Below, in pieces: positions 8,588-16,730 of a stretch of DNA of 39,842 nt. How positions within the stretch are numbered: position 1 is the first letter of the stretch; each line of letters begins with the position of its first letter. Below the pieces are notes generated by a model that was not told where the DNA came from, made no database searches, and was given only the letters and a program-made list of their open reading frames with translations. The position numbers and the translations under genes were made by a program. The stretch is from Parasporobacterium sp. (GTDB lineage: Bacteria > Bacillota > Clostridia > Lachnospirales > Lachnospiraceae), in the NCBI GenBank assembly GCA_017510065.1, contig JAFWOB010000119.1:1-39842 (forward strand), in the 5' to 3' direction.

Positions 8588-9733
8588 TTATTTCGTACTG
8601 TCTGTACGGGATAACTCTTTCATAAACCCATCGATCATCTGCCTGTGGTCAAAGACGATGGGAGGCAGCTTCCTGGTCAGCCCTTTATGGATACGGCAGT
8701 CGATAAAAGCTGCTTTTTTACAGTCTTTCAGCTGATTGACCGCATCTTCCAGTTCTTCTTTCGTCGTAACCGGATGCCCGACTGTCTCATATCCGCAGGC
8801 TTTCGCCACGGCTGTGAAATCCACCAGATGACCGGCGGAAGGCTGACCGCCTACCGATTCATGCGCTCCGTTGTTCAGGATCACATGCAAATATCCCGGT
8901 GCACAAACCTTTGCGGCCATGGTCATTGCCCCAAGGTGCATGATCGCGGCTGAGTCTCCGTCCAGCACCACCACATGCCGGTCAGGCTGTTCCAATGCAA
9001 TCCCCAGCGCCACTGAACTGGCATGTCCCATTGACCCTACGTTGAGAAAATCATGGGTCTTTTCTTCCCCTCTTTTCTCCCGCAGGAAAAACAGTTCCCT
9101 GGTAGCCCTGCCTGTAGTCGCCGCATAGATGGTATCAGCCGGCATCAGATCCAGAATGATCTCGATCGCTTCCTCCCGGCTCATGGGATAGGTGTCGTCT
9201 ACATTATTAGCCTTTTCAGAAGCTGCCATAACTCCTTTCGGAGCGATCAGTCCGTAAGGAGTCCGGTTTTCGCGGCAGTATGCGGCTGCTTTTTGAATGG
9301 TTTCGGAAAAATGTCTGTCATCATCTTCCAGGATGGTATAGGGAATCTGAAGATCCTGCAGCAAAGCAGGCGTAATCTCCCCTTGCCGTTTGTGCTGGGG
9401 ATGGTTCGGCTCCGTATCTCCCTGTCCCCGCCAGCCGATCAGAAGCAGCATCGGCACGGCATATACATCTTTGTCAACAAGCGAAGCCAGCGGATTCAGT
9501 GCATTTCCCATTCCGCTGTTCTGCATATATACTAAAGGGATCTCACCCGAAGCGAAATAATGTCCAGAGGCGATCCCCACTGCATTTCCTTCATTGGCTG
9601 CGATTACCATCCGGTCCCCGCAGTTTGCCAGCGCATAGTTGCAGAACCCGTTCAGATAAGAGTCCGGTACTCCGACATAATAGGTGATCTTATTCTGTTT
9701 CAGTGTTTCAAACACCCGTTTTTGATCCAGCAT
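8588..9733 (-). CDS. Phosphonopyruvate/sulfopyruvate decarboxylase-type TPP enzyme (381 aa)
   Basis: It decarboxylates a 3-substituted pyruvate to an aldehyde using thiamine diphosphate. Strong family landmarks are GVPDSYLNGFC at 21-31, AANEGNAVGIASG with the catalytic-type Glu48, LVYMQNSGMGNALNPL at 67-82, LLLIGWRG at 97-103, and the TPP-binding stretch from LDGDSAAIMHLGAM (from 257) to NNGAHESVGGQPS (287-299). Length and both domains match phosphonopyruvate decarboxylases. The start follows the stop of the aldo/keto reductase gene with no gap, and the GGAGGTGAG site lies inside that gene. No PEP mutase is in the window, so phosphonopyruvate may not be the substrate. The next enzyme upstream could reduce the aldehyde product. 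Substrate identity is inference. Confidence 0.85.
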   Translation of the reverse strand: MLDQKRVFETLKQNKITYYVGVPDSYLNGFCNYALANCGDRMVIAANEGNAVGIASGHYFASGEIPLVYMQNSGMGNALNPLASLVDKDVYAVPMLLLIGWRGQGDTEPNHPQHKRQGEITPALLQDLQIPYTILEDDDRHFSETIQKAAAYCRENRTPYGLIAPKGVMAASEKANNVDDTYPMSREEAIEIILDLMPADTIYAATTGRATRELFFLREKRGEEKTHDFLNVGSMGHASSVALGIALEQPDRHVVVLDGDSAAIMHLGAMTMAAKVCAPGYLHVILNNGAHESVGGQPSAGHLVDFTAVAKACGYETVGHPVTTKEELEDAVNQLKDCKKAAFIDCRIHKGLTRKLPPIVFDHRQMIDGFMKELSRTDSTK

Positions 9734-10714
9734 CTACTTCTTCTCACCTCCTACAGAGCCTTTTCCTTTATACAAAGTAAAATACTCCGGCGAATCCGCT
9801 TTTGTCAGCTGCCAGGCCTGTTCAAACGCGGCAACGACCTCTTCCGGAAGCGGTCCCTTGTGGACGGCATCCATATTCTGCCTCAGATGATCCGGTTTTG
9901 AAGCGCCGATTAAGATCGCATCGCCTCTGTCTCCCTTCAGCATGGAGTGGTAAGCCAGCCACCGATAGGTCGCCTCAATCGTAGTGATGCCACACGCCTC
10001 CGATGCTTCCCGGATCAGATCCACTGCTTTGAAATAGTTTTCTTTCCAGTAACGGTTCTGATAATTGGGCCGATGGGTAAATCGTCCGTCCGCAGGCTCT
10101 TCTTCAAAGGATCTGTAACGTCCTGTCAATAAGCCCCCTGCCATAGGATTGTAGGCATAAAACCGCATACCGAAATGATCCAGGCAGTCATTGAGCTCGA
10201 TCTCCGCTTTCCGTGTCAGCGGATTATAGATTCCTTCGTATACAGAAGGCTTTATCCAGCCATGACGGTCACAGATATGATACACATCCGTTGTCATCCA
10301 TGCAGGGAAATTGGAAAGTCCCAGTTCCGTAAAACACCCCTGACAGTGCAGATCGTTCATAGCCTGAAGGACCCCTTCCACCGGGGTGGCAGGATCCGGG
10401 AAATGCAGGTATACCACATCCACATGATCGAGTTTCATGCGTTCCAGGCTTTCATGAACCTGTTTGTAAGCTGCATCGCCGTCCAGTTTTCCGCTGATCC
10501 GGGGATTCACCTTGGTAGCGATCTTAAACGGACGATCAAGACCGGGAAGAACTTCTCCCAGCAGCCGCTCACACATTCCTTCATTGTATACATAAGCGGT
10601 ATCAAGTTCCTGATAGCCCGCATCCAGAAACATTCCGATAAACCGGCTGACATCCGGGGCAAATACAGATTCCCCGAAGGTCATGGTTCCTAAAACAAGA
10701 TTCACTTCTTTCAT
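9734..10714 (-). CDS. Aldo/keto reductase
   Basis: This 326-residue NAD(P)H-dependent reductase carries the expected catalytic tetrad: Asp38 (ELDTA), Tyr43 (YVYNEG), Lys68 (IATKVN) and His104 (VVYLHFPDP). The segment LVLGTMTFGESV and the later RFYAYNPMAGGLLTGRY resemble the AKR7 branch (aflatoxin-aldehyde/succinic semialdehyde reductases). AGGAGAATGATAG precedes the ATG. Genes on either side are 14 and 0 bases away. Position directly before the TPP decarboxylase gene suggests it reduces the aldehyde made by that enzyme to an alcohol, or a related oxo intermediate. The substrate is not determinable here. Confidence 0.85.
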   Translation of the reverse strand: MKEVNLVLGTMTFGESVFAPDVSRFIGMFLDAGYQELDTAYVYNEGMCERLLGEVLPGLDRPFKIATKVNPRISGKLDGDAAYKQVHESLERMKLDHVDVVYLHFPDPATPVEGVLQAMNDLHCQGCFTELGLSNFPAWMTTDVYHICDRHGWIKPSVYEGIYNPLTRKAEIELNDCLDHFGMRFYAYNPMAGGLLTGRYRSFEEEPADGRFTHRPNYQNRYWKENYFKAVDLIREASEACGITTIEATYRWLAYHSMLKGDRGDAILIGASKPDHLRQNMDAVHKGPLPEEVVAAFEQAWQLTKADSPEYFTLYKGKGSVGGEKK

Positions 10715-10728
10715 CTATCATTCTCCTG

Positions 10729-12063
10729 TTATAACCGGCTGATCAGTTCTTCTGCCAATACCTTTTCCCCGGACACACTCCGGTATACTTCATCTGCGAT
10801 CCCGGGAAGTATATGTGCATAAGCCATGAGGCCGTCATAACGTTCCTTAAATTCCTGTTCGCTTAATGGATTTTCCGGTTCTCCCTTGGGATAATCCACT
10901 GTATCCTGATACTCTGCATTTCCGGCTTTGACGGTTACAACAGCTCCCTGCACCTGTGGGAAGAGGGCGCTTAGTTTTTCATCCGCTTCCACCCGGACCT
11001 TTCTGGTCAGATCCAGGATCTCTTCTTTCTTAACCGCTTCTTCACTGAATTCCTGCAGACCTGCCCTGCCATATAAGAATCCTGCTGCCGTTGCATAGGG
11101 AATGCTCATTTTGGCATTGTAGCTGCCGGCAATCTCTGTATGGTCATGACCGGAAACCGCCAGATCATAGGTTCTTATAACGATCTGGTCCACATCCTCC
11201 GGCCGTACCTGACTTCTCAGATGAAGCGCCGCTTCCACCGCAGGATGTGTATACCTGCAAGAAGCATATGGTTTGGTGTAGGATTTCTGGATCGCATAGG
11301 TGCCGTTCAGCAGAACCGGCTTCAGCTCCACGCTCTCTTCTCCGGTCATCATCTTCAGGAAGCCCCGTCCGCCCAGAGGATCACTATGCCCTTTAAACCC
11401 GCTCATCGCCATCTGAAGGCTTGTCAGGGCCAGAAGGCTTGTCTTGGCCACATTGTAGGGCTTCAGTTCACTTCCGTCATCCAGCACTTTCAGCATACCG
11501 GAAGCGGCTACACAAGCTGCCGCAAAAGTCTGAAACCTCTCCTCCTCACCAAGTCCCAGCAGATAGGCGGCAGACAAGGCCGCACCTAAGGTACCGCAGG
11601 TCCCGGTGGCGTGATATCCCATTGCCTTATGTCCCGGCTGAATGGAAACAGCCATGGTATAGGAGGCTTCATACCCGACAACCGCTGCTTTCAGCATCTC
11701 TTCCACAGAAAAATGATATCGCTGTGATAAGGGAAGCAGCAGGGAAAAGATCGGGGAACCCAGATGAATGATCCCGGAATTGGTCCCGTCGTCGAAATCC
11801 AGTGCGTGACCATTCAACCCGTTCAGGAAGACCGCCTCTTTCAGTACCACATCTTTTCCCGTTCCGATCACCCGGAACTCACCTGTTTCCGGCTGCGCGA
11901 ACTGCCAGTATTTTTCCAGCTTTTCCTTTTGAAATTCTGCCCCGGCGCAGGTTACGGCAAGATAGTCCAGCAGGCTTTTTCTTGCCCGTTCCATCACCAG
12001 TGCCGGTATTTCACGGTTCCATACCGAATCGATTGTATGCAGGAACTCGATTGATTGATTCAT
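10729..12063 (-). CDS. MmgE/PrpD family dehydratase-like enzyme (444 aa)
   Basis: Full-length member of the family that includes 2-methylcitrate dehydratase and cis-aconitate decarboxylase. Motifs are NGLNGHALDFDDG at 81-93, GYHATGTCGTLGAALSAAY from 149, KPYASCRYTHPAVEA at 264-278 and YNAKMSIPYATAAGFLYG further on; these contain the conserved active-site Asp, His and Lys positions. Such enzymes dehydrate, decarboxylate or isomerise branched di- or tricarboxylic acids. There is no PrpB, PrpC or aconitase in the window, so a propionate methylcitrate cycle is unlikely. The gene starts the metabolic half of the operon, 15 bases after the flippase gene, with AGGAAGG upstream of the ATG. A role in making a polysaccharide substituent is inferred from context. 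Confidence 0.85.
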   Translation of the reverse strand: MNQSIEFLHTIDSVWNREIPALVMERARKSLLDYLAVTCAGAEFQKEKLEKYWQFAQPETGEFRVIGTGKDVVLKEAVFLNGLNGHALDFDDGTNSGIIHLGSPIFSLLLPLSQRYHFSVEEMLKAAVVGYEASYTMAVSIQPGHKAMGYHATGTCGTLGAALSAAYLLGLGEEERFQTFAAACVAASGMLKVLDDGSELKPYNVAKTSLLALTSLQMAMSGFKGHSDPLGGRGFLKMMTGEESVELKPVLLNGTYAIQKSYTKPYASCRYTHPAVEAALHLRSQVRPEDVDQIVIRTYDLAVSGHDHTEIAGSYNAKMSIPYATAAGFLYGRAGLQEFSEEAVKKEEILDLTRKVRVEADEKLSALFPQVQGAVVTVKAGNAEYQDTVDYPKGEPENPLSEQEFKERYDGLMAYAHILPGIADEVYRSVSGEKVLAEELISRL

Positions 12064-12078
12064 CTTTACTTTTCCTTC

Positions 12079-13506
12079 CTATGCTTTCGCTTCTGACCGC
12101 TTTACGACCATCCGGAATAAACGTTTCACCAGGTCACGCTTTATCCACATCACCAGACAGAACACGATGACATATATACCAATGATGATATAACGGATCA
12201 GGGCATAATCATAAATGAAATTGACGCCGAGTGTAAGTACCATCATAACTCCCACAATTAACAGAACAAACTTGTTGTCATAAACATCTCCCAGCTTCAG
12301 TTTTCTGACAAGCAGCATATGCGCGATCAGAAGGAACAGATAACCGGCCAGTGTTGTGTAGGCTGCGGCATTATATCCATACATGGGAATAAAGATCGCA
12401 TTCAGTCCGTAATTCATACCTGCCGCAAGTACGCTGACGATCGCCATTCCGGTTGTTTTTTTCTTGTACTGCTCCACATTGACATATAACGTATACAGGA
12501 ACTGACATACACATCCCATAGCTACCGGCGGCATGACATATCTGGCTTCCAGGTAACTTCTTCCGCCCATGATCAGCAGAAGTTCCGGCGTAAGCAGCAT
12601 AATGCCGAAAGCTAAAAACGCGAACGCCGCAATGTAATATCTGACAACCTTCCGGATCTCTTCATTTTTTCCTTCATGAAGCTTATCGCCCAGCCATGGA
12701 GAGAACGCCATATTCATGGCGGTCATCAGCAGCGTGACCACATGGCCGCAGGTATATGCGATGGTATAAAGCGCATTATCCGCAGCTCCGCAGATCTTTT
12801 TGATCATGATCTTATCTATGGAATTAAGGACCTGCAAAGACAGAAGATGCGGAACATACGGAATGCAGATCTTTAAGGCATATGGCCAGATCGATGTATC
12901 GACCGACCGTTCCCGTTTGAAAAACCAGAACACAAGGACCAGGCCGATCGCTACAATGGGAAGGATGCCGCCGAGGATCCTTCCTGCCAGACGGTCCTCC
13001 ATCAGAAGAACCAGCAGGATTGAAACGACCGCAGTGCTGATCGTTGTAACCAGGGATACCAGAACAGATTTTTTATACCGGTACTGAAACCGCTCATAAA
13101 TCTGAAAAATACTGATCACGGCATTAAAGAAACAATACACGAGCAGCAGATTTATGTAGAATCGGCTGAACCCGAGAAGATTCGTGAAGAAGGGGGAAAA
13201 AATATTAACAACCAGTGCCCAGCAGCAGGTAACCAGGGCTGTCAGCGCGATCACAGAACGGTTGTATAAACCGGATCTGTCCTTGAAATCGAATTTTGCG
13301 CTGATAAAACTGGCTTCCGCCCTGAGGGAGACCACGATAAAGGCGATGGTCATCCAGGATTGGAAATTGCTGTATTCACCAACCTGCTCTTTGGTCAGCA
13401 GCCTGGAAAAGATCGGTGTTATGATAAGGGTTACTGCCCGCACCAGCAGATTTGAGAAAATATACCAAAAGCCTGATTTCAATGCTTTTGAATTATAATT
13501 GTCCAT
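12079..13506 (-). CDS. Wzx-type polysaccharide repeat-unit flippase
   Basis: A 475-residue integral membrane protein of the MATE/oligosaccharide flippase superfamily with about 12-14 hydrophobic segments. The N-terminus (ALKSGFWYIFSNLLVRAVTL, then TPIFSRLLTKEQVGEYS) is the typical opening of Wzx/PST exporters, and the short basic stretch ends the protein (IKRDLVKRLFRMVVKRSEAKA region). It would move the undecaprenyl-linked repeat unit across the membrane for polymerisation by the Wzy-like protein encoded two genes upstream. GAGGAACAC precedes the ATG. The gaps to its neighbours are both 15 bases. High confidence in the family; no substrate can be inferred. Confidence 0.9.
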   Translation of the reverse strand: MDNYNSKALKSGFWYIFSNLLVRAVTLIITPIFSRLLTKEQVGEYSNFQSWMTIAFIVVSLRAEASFISAKFDFKDRSGLYNRSVIALTALVTCCWALVVNIFSPFFTNLLGFSRFYINLLLVYCFFNAVISIFQIYERFQYRYKKSVLVSLVTTISTAVVSILLVLLMEDRLAGRILGGILPIVAIGLVLVFWFFKRERSVDTSIWPYALKICIPYVPHLLSLQVLNSIDKIMIKKICGAADNALYTIAYTCGHVVTLLMTAMNMAFSPWLGDKLHEGKNEEIRKVVRYYIAAFAFLAFGIMLLTPELLLIMGGRSYLEARYVMPPVAMGCVCQFLYTLYVNVEQYKKKTTGMAIVSVLAAGMNYGLNAIFIPMYGYNAAAYTTLAGYLFLLIAHMLLVRKLKLGDVYDNKFVLLIVGVMMVLTLGVNFIYDYALIRYIIIGIYVIVFCLVMWIKRDLVKRLFRMVVKRSEAKA

Positions 13507-13521
13507 GTGTTCCTCTTTCTT

Positions 13522-14649
13522 TTACCGCTTTGTATCCCCGCTGACAATATGAGACAGCACATCTTCCAGTTCTTCCATGGAGGAAGGGGCTATGACTCGT
13601 TCCGGCTGCCTGTAGGTGCCCCGGAACTTTTCATAGATTTCGGTAAAGTTTCTACTGATCCTGCTGTCTTTCAGGATCTTATGCAGGCAAATGACCACCG
13701 GTTCGCAGTCCAGAAAGATCTTGGGGGTAAATACCGCAGAGGATACATGCGAGATCAGCACTCTGTTTTCAAGATCCGGCATATCCATGTACAAAACTTC
13801 CATCGGGACGCCCTGATGAGCATAAGACTTCATCTGACATCCCGGCTGTTCCGTACTTTTCGGATGCGGTTTGCAGATCACGTCTTCTCCTGCGTAACGC
13901 GTGACCAGCGTATAGCAGCTGTCCAGGAGGTCCTTCTCTTCCTTCGTCAGGACATCCAGTTCTGCCCCGCGTCTCTTGGTATCAAAAATAATATATTTTT
14001 CGAAGATACTCTGTTCTCTTCCAACAGAGAAGATATCAAAAAACAGGTCCCGGGTCGTCGGATCGATCTGCAGCCGGGGCATCTGTTCCACCTTGTGTCC
14101 CTGAAGGAAATCCGGCATTTTGACAAGCTCAGGCAAATAAGCCATCAGCCTGATCTTCTTCGGATCATCCAGATCCCAGTGCAGTATCTTTTCGATCTTT
14201 CTTCTAAGACCGGATACCCGGAACAGACTGCCATTATTGGAATAGGTCCCCAGCCCGTCTTCATAGACCACCCTGGTGATATTGGGATTTCTTTTCCGAA
14301 GGACTCCCAGCTGGGAAGATTTCAAGGTAGAACGGCTGGTAACAAAATACTGGTCATAGGAAATATCCTTCGGCATATAGGTGGATACTGCCTTTTCCGC
14401 GAAAAAGGTCATTTTAATGGACGCCAGTTTGCCTGTTCCGGAAACGATCTTACTGTCAGCAACGTATACATTGGCGAAACAGTTGTATTTCTTCAGCTTT
14501 TCCGCAAGTGTTCTGTAACCGGGAAACTCTCCGGCAATGTAAAGATCTGCATCCAGTTTCAGGCCGTTTACAATGCCAACCGCGCCCATAACCTGATAAG
14601 GTGAGGAACAGAAAAAACAGGCTTCTCTTCTCTTAAACTCTTTTTTCAC
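13522..14649 (-). CDS. Sialyltransferase-fold glycosyltransferase (GT52-like)
   Basis: The 375-residue protein starts ACFFCSSPYQVMGAVG at residue 10, the usual opening of GT52-type enzymes, and carries the three short motifs of bacterial sialyltransferases: YEDG (129-132), HP in KPHPKS (262-263) and SS in SHVSSAVF (303-304). These transfer CMP-activated nonulosonic acids. No sialic, legionaminic or CMP-sugar synthesis genes are in the window, so the donor may be made elsewhere or be a different sugar. The start codon is GTG at 14649-14647, with GAGGT upstream; no nearer ATG fits. It is the only obvious glycosyltransferase in the operon besides the initiating enzyme, 4 bases after the polymerase gene. 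Confidence 0.75.
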   Translation of the reverse strand: MKKEFKRREACFFCSSPYQVMGAVGIVNGLKLDADLYIAGEFPGYRTLAEKLKKYNCFANVYVADSKIVSGTGKLASIKMTFFAEKAVSTYMPKDISYDQYFVTSRSTLKSSQLGVLRKRNPNITRVVYEDGLGTYSNNGSLFRVSGLRRKIEKILHWDLDDPKKIRLMAYLPELVKMPDFLQGHKVEQMPRLQIDPTTRDLFFDIFSVGREQSIFEKYIIFDTKRRGAELDVLTKEEKDLLDSCYTLVTRYAGEDVICKPHPKSTEQPGCQMKSYAHQGVPMEVLYMDMPDLENRVLISHVSSAVFTPKIFLDCEPVVICLHKILKDSRISRNFTEIYEKFRGTYRQPERVIAPSSMEELEDVLSHIVSGDTKR

Positions 14650-14653
14650 ACGA

Positions 14654-15796
14654 CTACCTCAATATTCTTTCTATCTCATCCTGTTCTGCCAGAGGATATA
14701 AGATCAAAAACATCAGAACCGGCATGCCGTACTGTCCGAATATAAACTTATCCGTCATTCCCCGGATGATCAGAACTACGAGCAATGACAGAATAAAAAA
14801 CTGCCGGTTCCTTATATAAAGCACTACCGCCCGAATCAGATAGACCAGGAACAGAAGCACCACAAAAATGCCTCCCATGGCATGCAGCTGAAGGAAGCTG
14901 TTATGTACATTTCCTCCAAATGGCTGAATGATCTTAATGCTTTTCAGCGGTGCTCCAAAGATCAGGTTCTTCGGATTGGCCAGGACAGTATGGATATACT
15001 CCCCCCAGATCGAATACCTGATGGAACTGCTGGTACCCTTGGACTGAAAATTGCCAAGGTTCAGAAATCCCTGCAGCAGAATATCCGCATCAAACACCAG
15101 GACCGCCCCTACCACTGCGATCACACAGATGATTGCGATCAGACGTTTTAATGGGCTTTCTGTTTTTTTCAGGATGTATTTGATAAAGACAAATACCATT
15201 AAGATCCCGCTGGACAGTATCCCGCCGCGGCCTGCAGCCAGAACAGACAGGAAAAAGCCAAACACTGCCGGCAGAAGATCTATCAGCCGGAGATTCCGCC
15301 CGTTCCAGTCAAACGGACAGTAATACAGGATCGCCATCAAAATGATCAGGACGGAAACATAATTGTTGCTGCTGTGAGACAGGACCGTTGCTGAATGACC
15401 TAGCAGGAACTGCAGAGTCAGTACGATAAAGGTGATATAAAACATGAAAGCGCCTTGCAGAACACTCCATCGTACGATCAGCATGGTCCCGATCACTCCC
15501 ACCAGAAACAGGTTGGAGACAATATCGATCAGCGAAACATTCCCGACCAGCAGCTTGTTTGCCACGATCATGACCATGAACAAAACGGAAAACAGATAAT
15601 AATTCCGGAGATCATAGGATATATGGAACAGAACAACTATCAGGCCGAGCACTCCCACAGCTGCCATGATCAGATAATTCAGATAGATCTGATTTTTGTA
15701 CATCTTAAGGAAATTCCCCAGATAAAACAGTATGGGAAAGAACGAGATCACTGATGCGATTCGGATTCTGGCAGTTTCCTGATTTGTGTTCAACAA
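14654..15796 (-). CDS. Wzy-like O-antigen/capsule polymerase
   Basis: A 380-residue protein with about ten hydrophobic segments and one larger exposed loop near residues 240-300 (LNLGNFQSKGTSSSIRYSIW, then HTVLANPKNLIFGAP), the architecture of Wzy polymerases that join repeat units outside the membrane. Sequence conservation in this family is low, so the call rests on topology, the WGEYIHTVL-type loop and the operon context (flippase, PCP proteins, initiating transferase). The start appears to be TTG at 15796-15794, placed by AAAGGAG a few bases upstream; a second TTG follows directly. Gaps to neighbours are 9 and 4 bases. Confidence 0.75.
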   Translation of the reverse strand: MLNTNQETARIRIASVISFFPILFYLGNFLKMYKNQIYLNYLIMAAVGVLGLIVVLFHISYDLRNYYLFSVLFMVMIVANKLLVGNVSLIDIVSNLFLVGVIGTMLIVRWSVLQGAFMFYITFIVLTLQFLLGHSATVLSHSSNNYVSVLIILMAILYYCPFDWNGRNLRLIDLLPAVFGFFLSVLAAGRGGILSSGILMVFVFIKYILKKTESPLKRLIAIICVIAVVGAVLVFDADILLQGFLNLGNFQSKGTSSSIRYSIWGEYIHTVLANPKNLIFGAPLKSIKIIQPFGGNVHNSFLQLHAMGGIFVVLLFLVYLIRAVVLYIRNRQFFILSLLVVLIIRGMTDKFIFGQYGMPVLMFLILYPLAEQDEIERILR

Positions 15797-15805
15797 TAAG
15801 CTCCT

Positions 15806-16711
15806 TTAGCTCTTCTTCCGTTTCAGATACTCCTGATACGGTGTATTCAGATCATAGTAATCCGGCACATCCACCGGAACTCTCTGCTCTACAGACGGCA
15901 GTTTCATATAATCCCCGTATGCCCTGCTCAGATAATCATCTGTTTTGGCGGGTACTTTAAACTGTTTTCCGTGGAACGGCAGATAGACAGACTCTGTAAA
16001 ATCCGTAATCGGCTGCGCATAACCCAGTCCGTTGATCGCCACTTTTTTACAGCCTGTACCGTTATATTTCTTGACCTGCTTACCGGCAAACTCCATGATC
16101 GCATTGCGCAGCTTCCGGCCGCGGATCAGTCCGAGAAGGATCGTGGTGCCGACTTTTCTCCATTTTTTCTCTTTCAGAGCCTTTCTTCTGGTCAAAAACA
16201 GCACATACAGATAGGCGTAGATCAGCTGGATCCTTCGTTTGAGAGGCTGAGCAGGGATCTCATCCATGGGCTCAATATCGATCTTAACGCCGAGGTTGCG
16301 ATCGGTCAGTCCTTTTTCAAATCCCCTGATAAAAGTAGTACTGTTATTTCGTAATATCCCGATCGGTACATAAGCACAGAAATCACTTGTTGTTCTGTAT
16401 AGAGAAAACTTCTCTTTATCGCCATGCTCTTCCCATAACCGGAACAGCTTGTCAAAATCGGCTCTGAGTACCGCTACATCCAGATCATCATCCCAGGGGA
16501 TAAAATCCTTATGACGGACAGCCCCCAGGCAGGTTCCGCCGACCATACAGTACTGTATCCCGTTCTCTTCGCAGAAATCCGCGAAATAAGCCAATGTATC
16601 AAACAGTTTTTCCTGAAGAAGCGCGATATCCTCCGGCTTTACTTTGCCGTATCCCTTTCCATCGCCTCCCGTCCGTGTTACTTCGTACGGACTCTCTGTA
16701 TTTTGGGCCAC
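15806..16711 (-). CDS. LicD family phosphotransferase (phosphocholine-type)
   Basis: LicD proteins transfer phosphocholine or a similar phospho-group to sugars of polysaccharides and teichoic acids. The diagnostic nucleotidyltransferase-fold motif is at residues 57-81: VGGTCLGAVRHKD followed by FIPWDDDLDVAV, with the acidic DDDLD. The 301-residue length is normal. The start is GTG at 16711 with GGAGGATATAGCAAC before it. No choline kinase, uptake or cytidylyltransferase gene (LicA, LicB, LicC) is in the window. Its co-occurrence with five secreted proteins bearing choline-binding-type repeats suggests that the polysaccharide could be their ligand; that link is inference, and the transferred group may be different. 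Confidence 0.85.
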   Translation of the reverse strand: MAQNTESPYEVTRTGGDGKGYGKVKPEDIALLQEKLFDTLAYFADFCEENGIQYCMVGGTCLGAVRHKDFIPWDDDLDVAVLRADFDKLFRLWEEHGDKEKFSLYRTTSDFCAYVPIGILRNNSTTFIRGFEKGLTDRNLGVKIDIEPMDEIPAQPLKRRIQLIYAYLYVLFLTRRKALKEKKWRKVGTTILLGLIRGRKLRNAIMEFAGKQVKKYNGTGCKKVAINGLGYAQPITDFTESVYLPFHGKQFKVPAKTDDYLSRAYGDYMKLPSVEQRVPVDVPDYYDLNTPYQEYLKRKKS

Positions 16712-16730
16712 GTTGCTATATCCTCCTTTA

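Noticed and set aside
10729-12063. A propionate methylcitrate cycle (prp operon)
   Set aside because: PrpD-like protein is present, but no PrpB, PrpC or aconitase, and the neighbours are polysaccharide genes.
13507-14604. Plus-strand open frame of 365 codons opposite the glycosyltransferase
   Set aside because: The minus-strand frame carries the conserved EDG, HP and SS motifs and fits the operon. The plus frame resembles nothing and has no promoter context.
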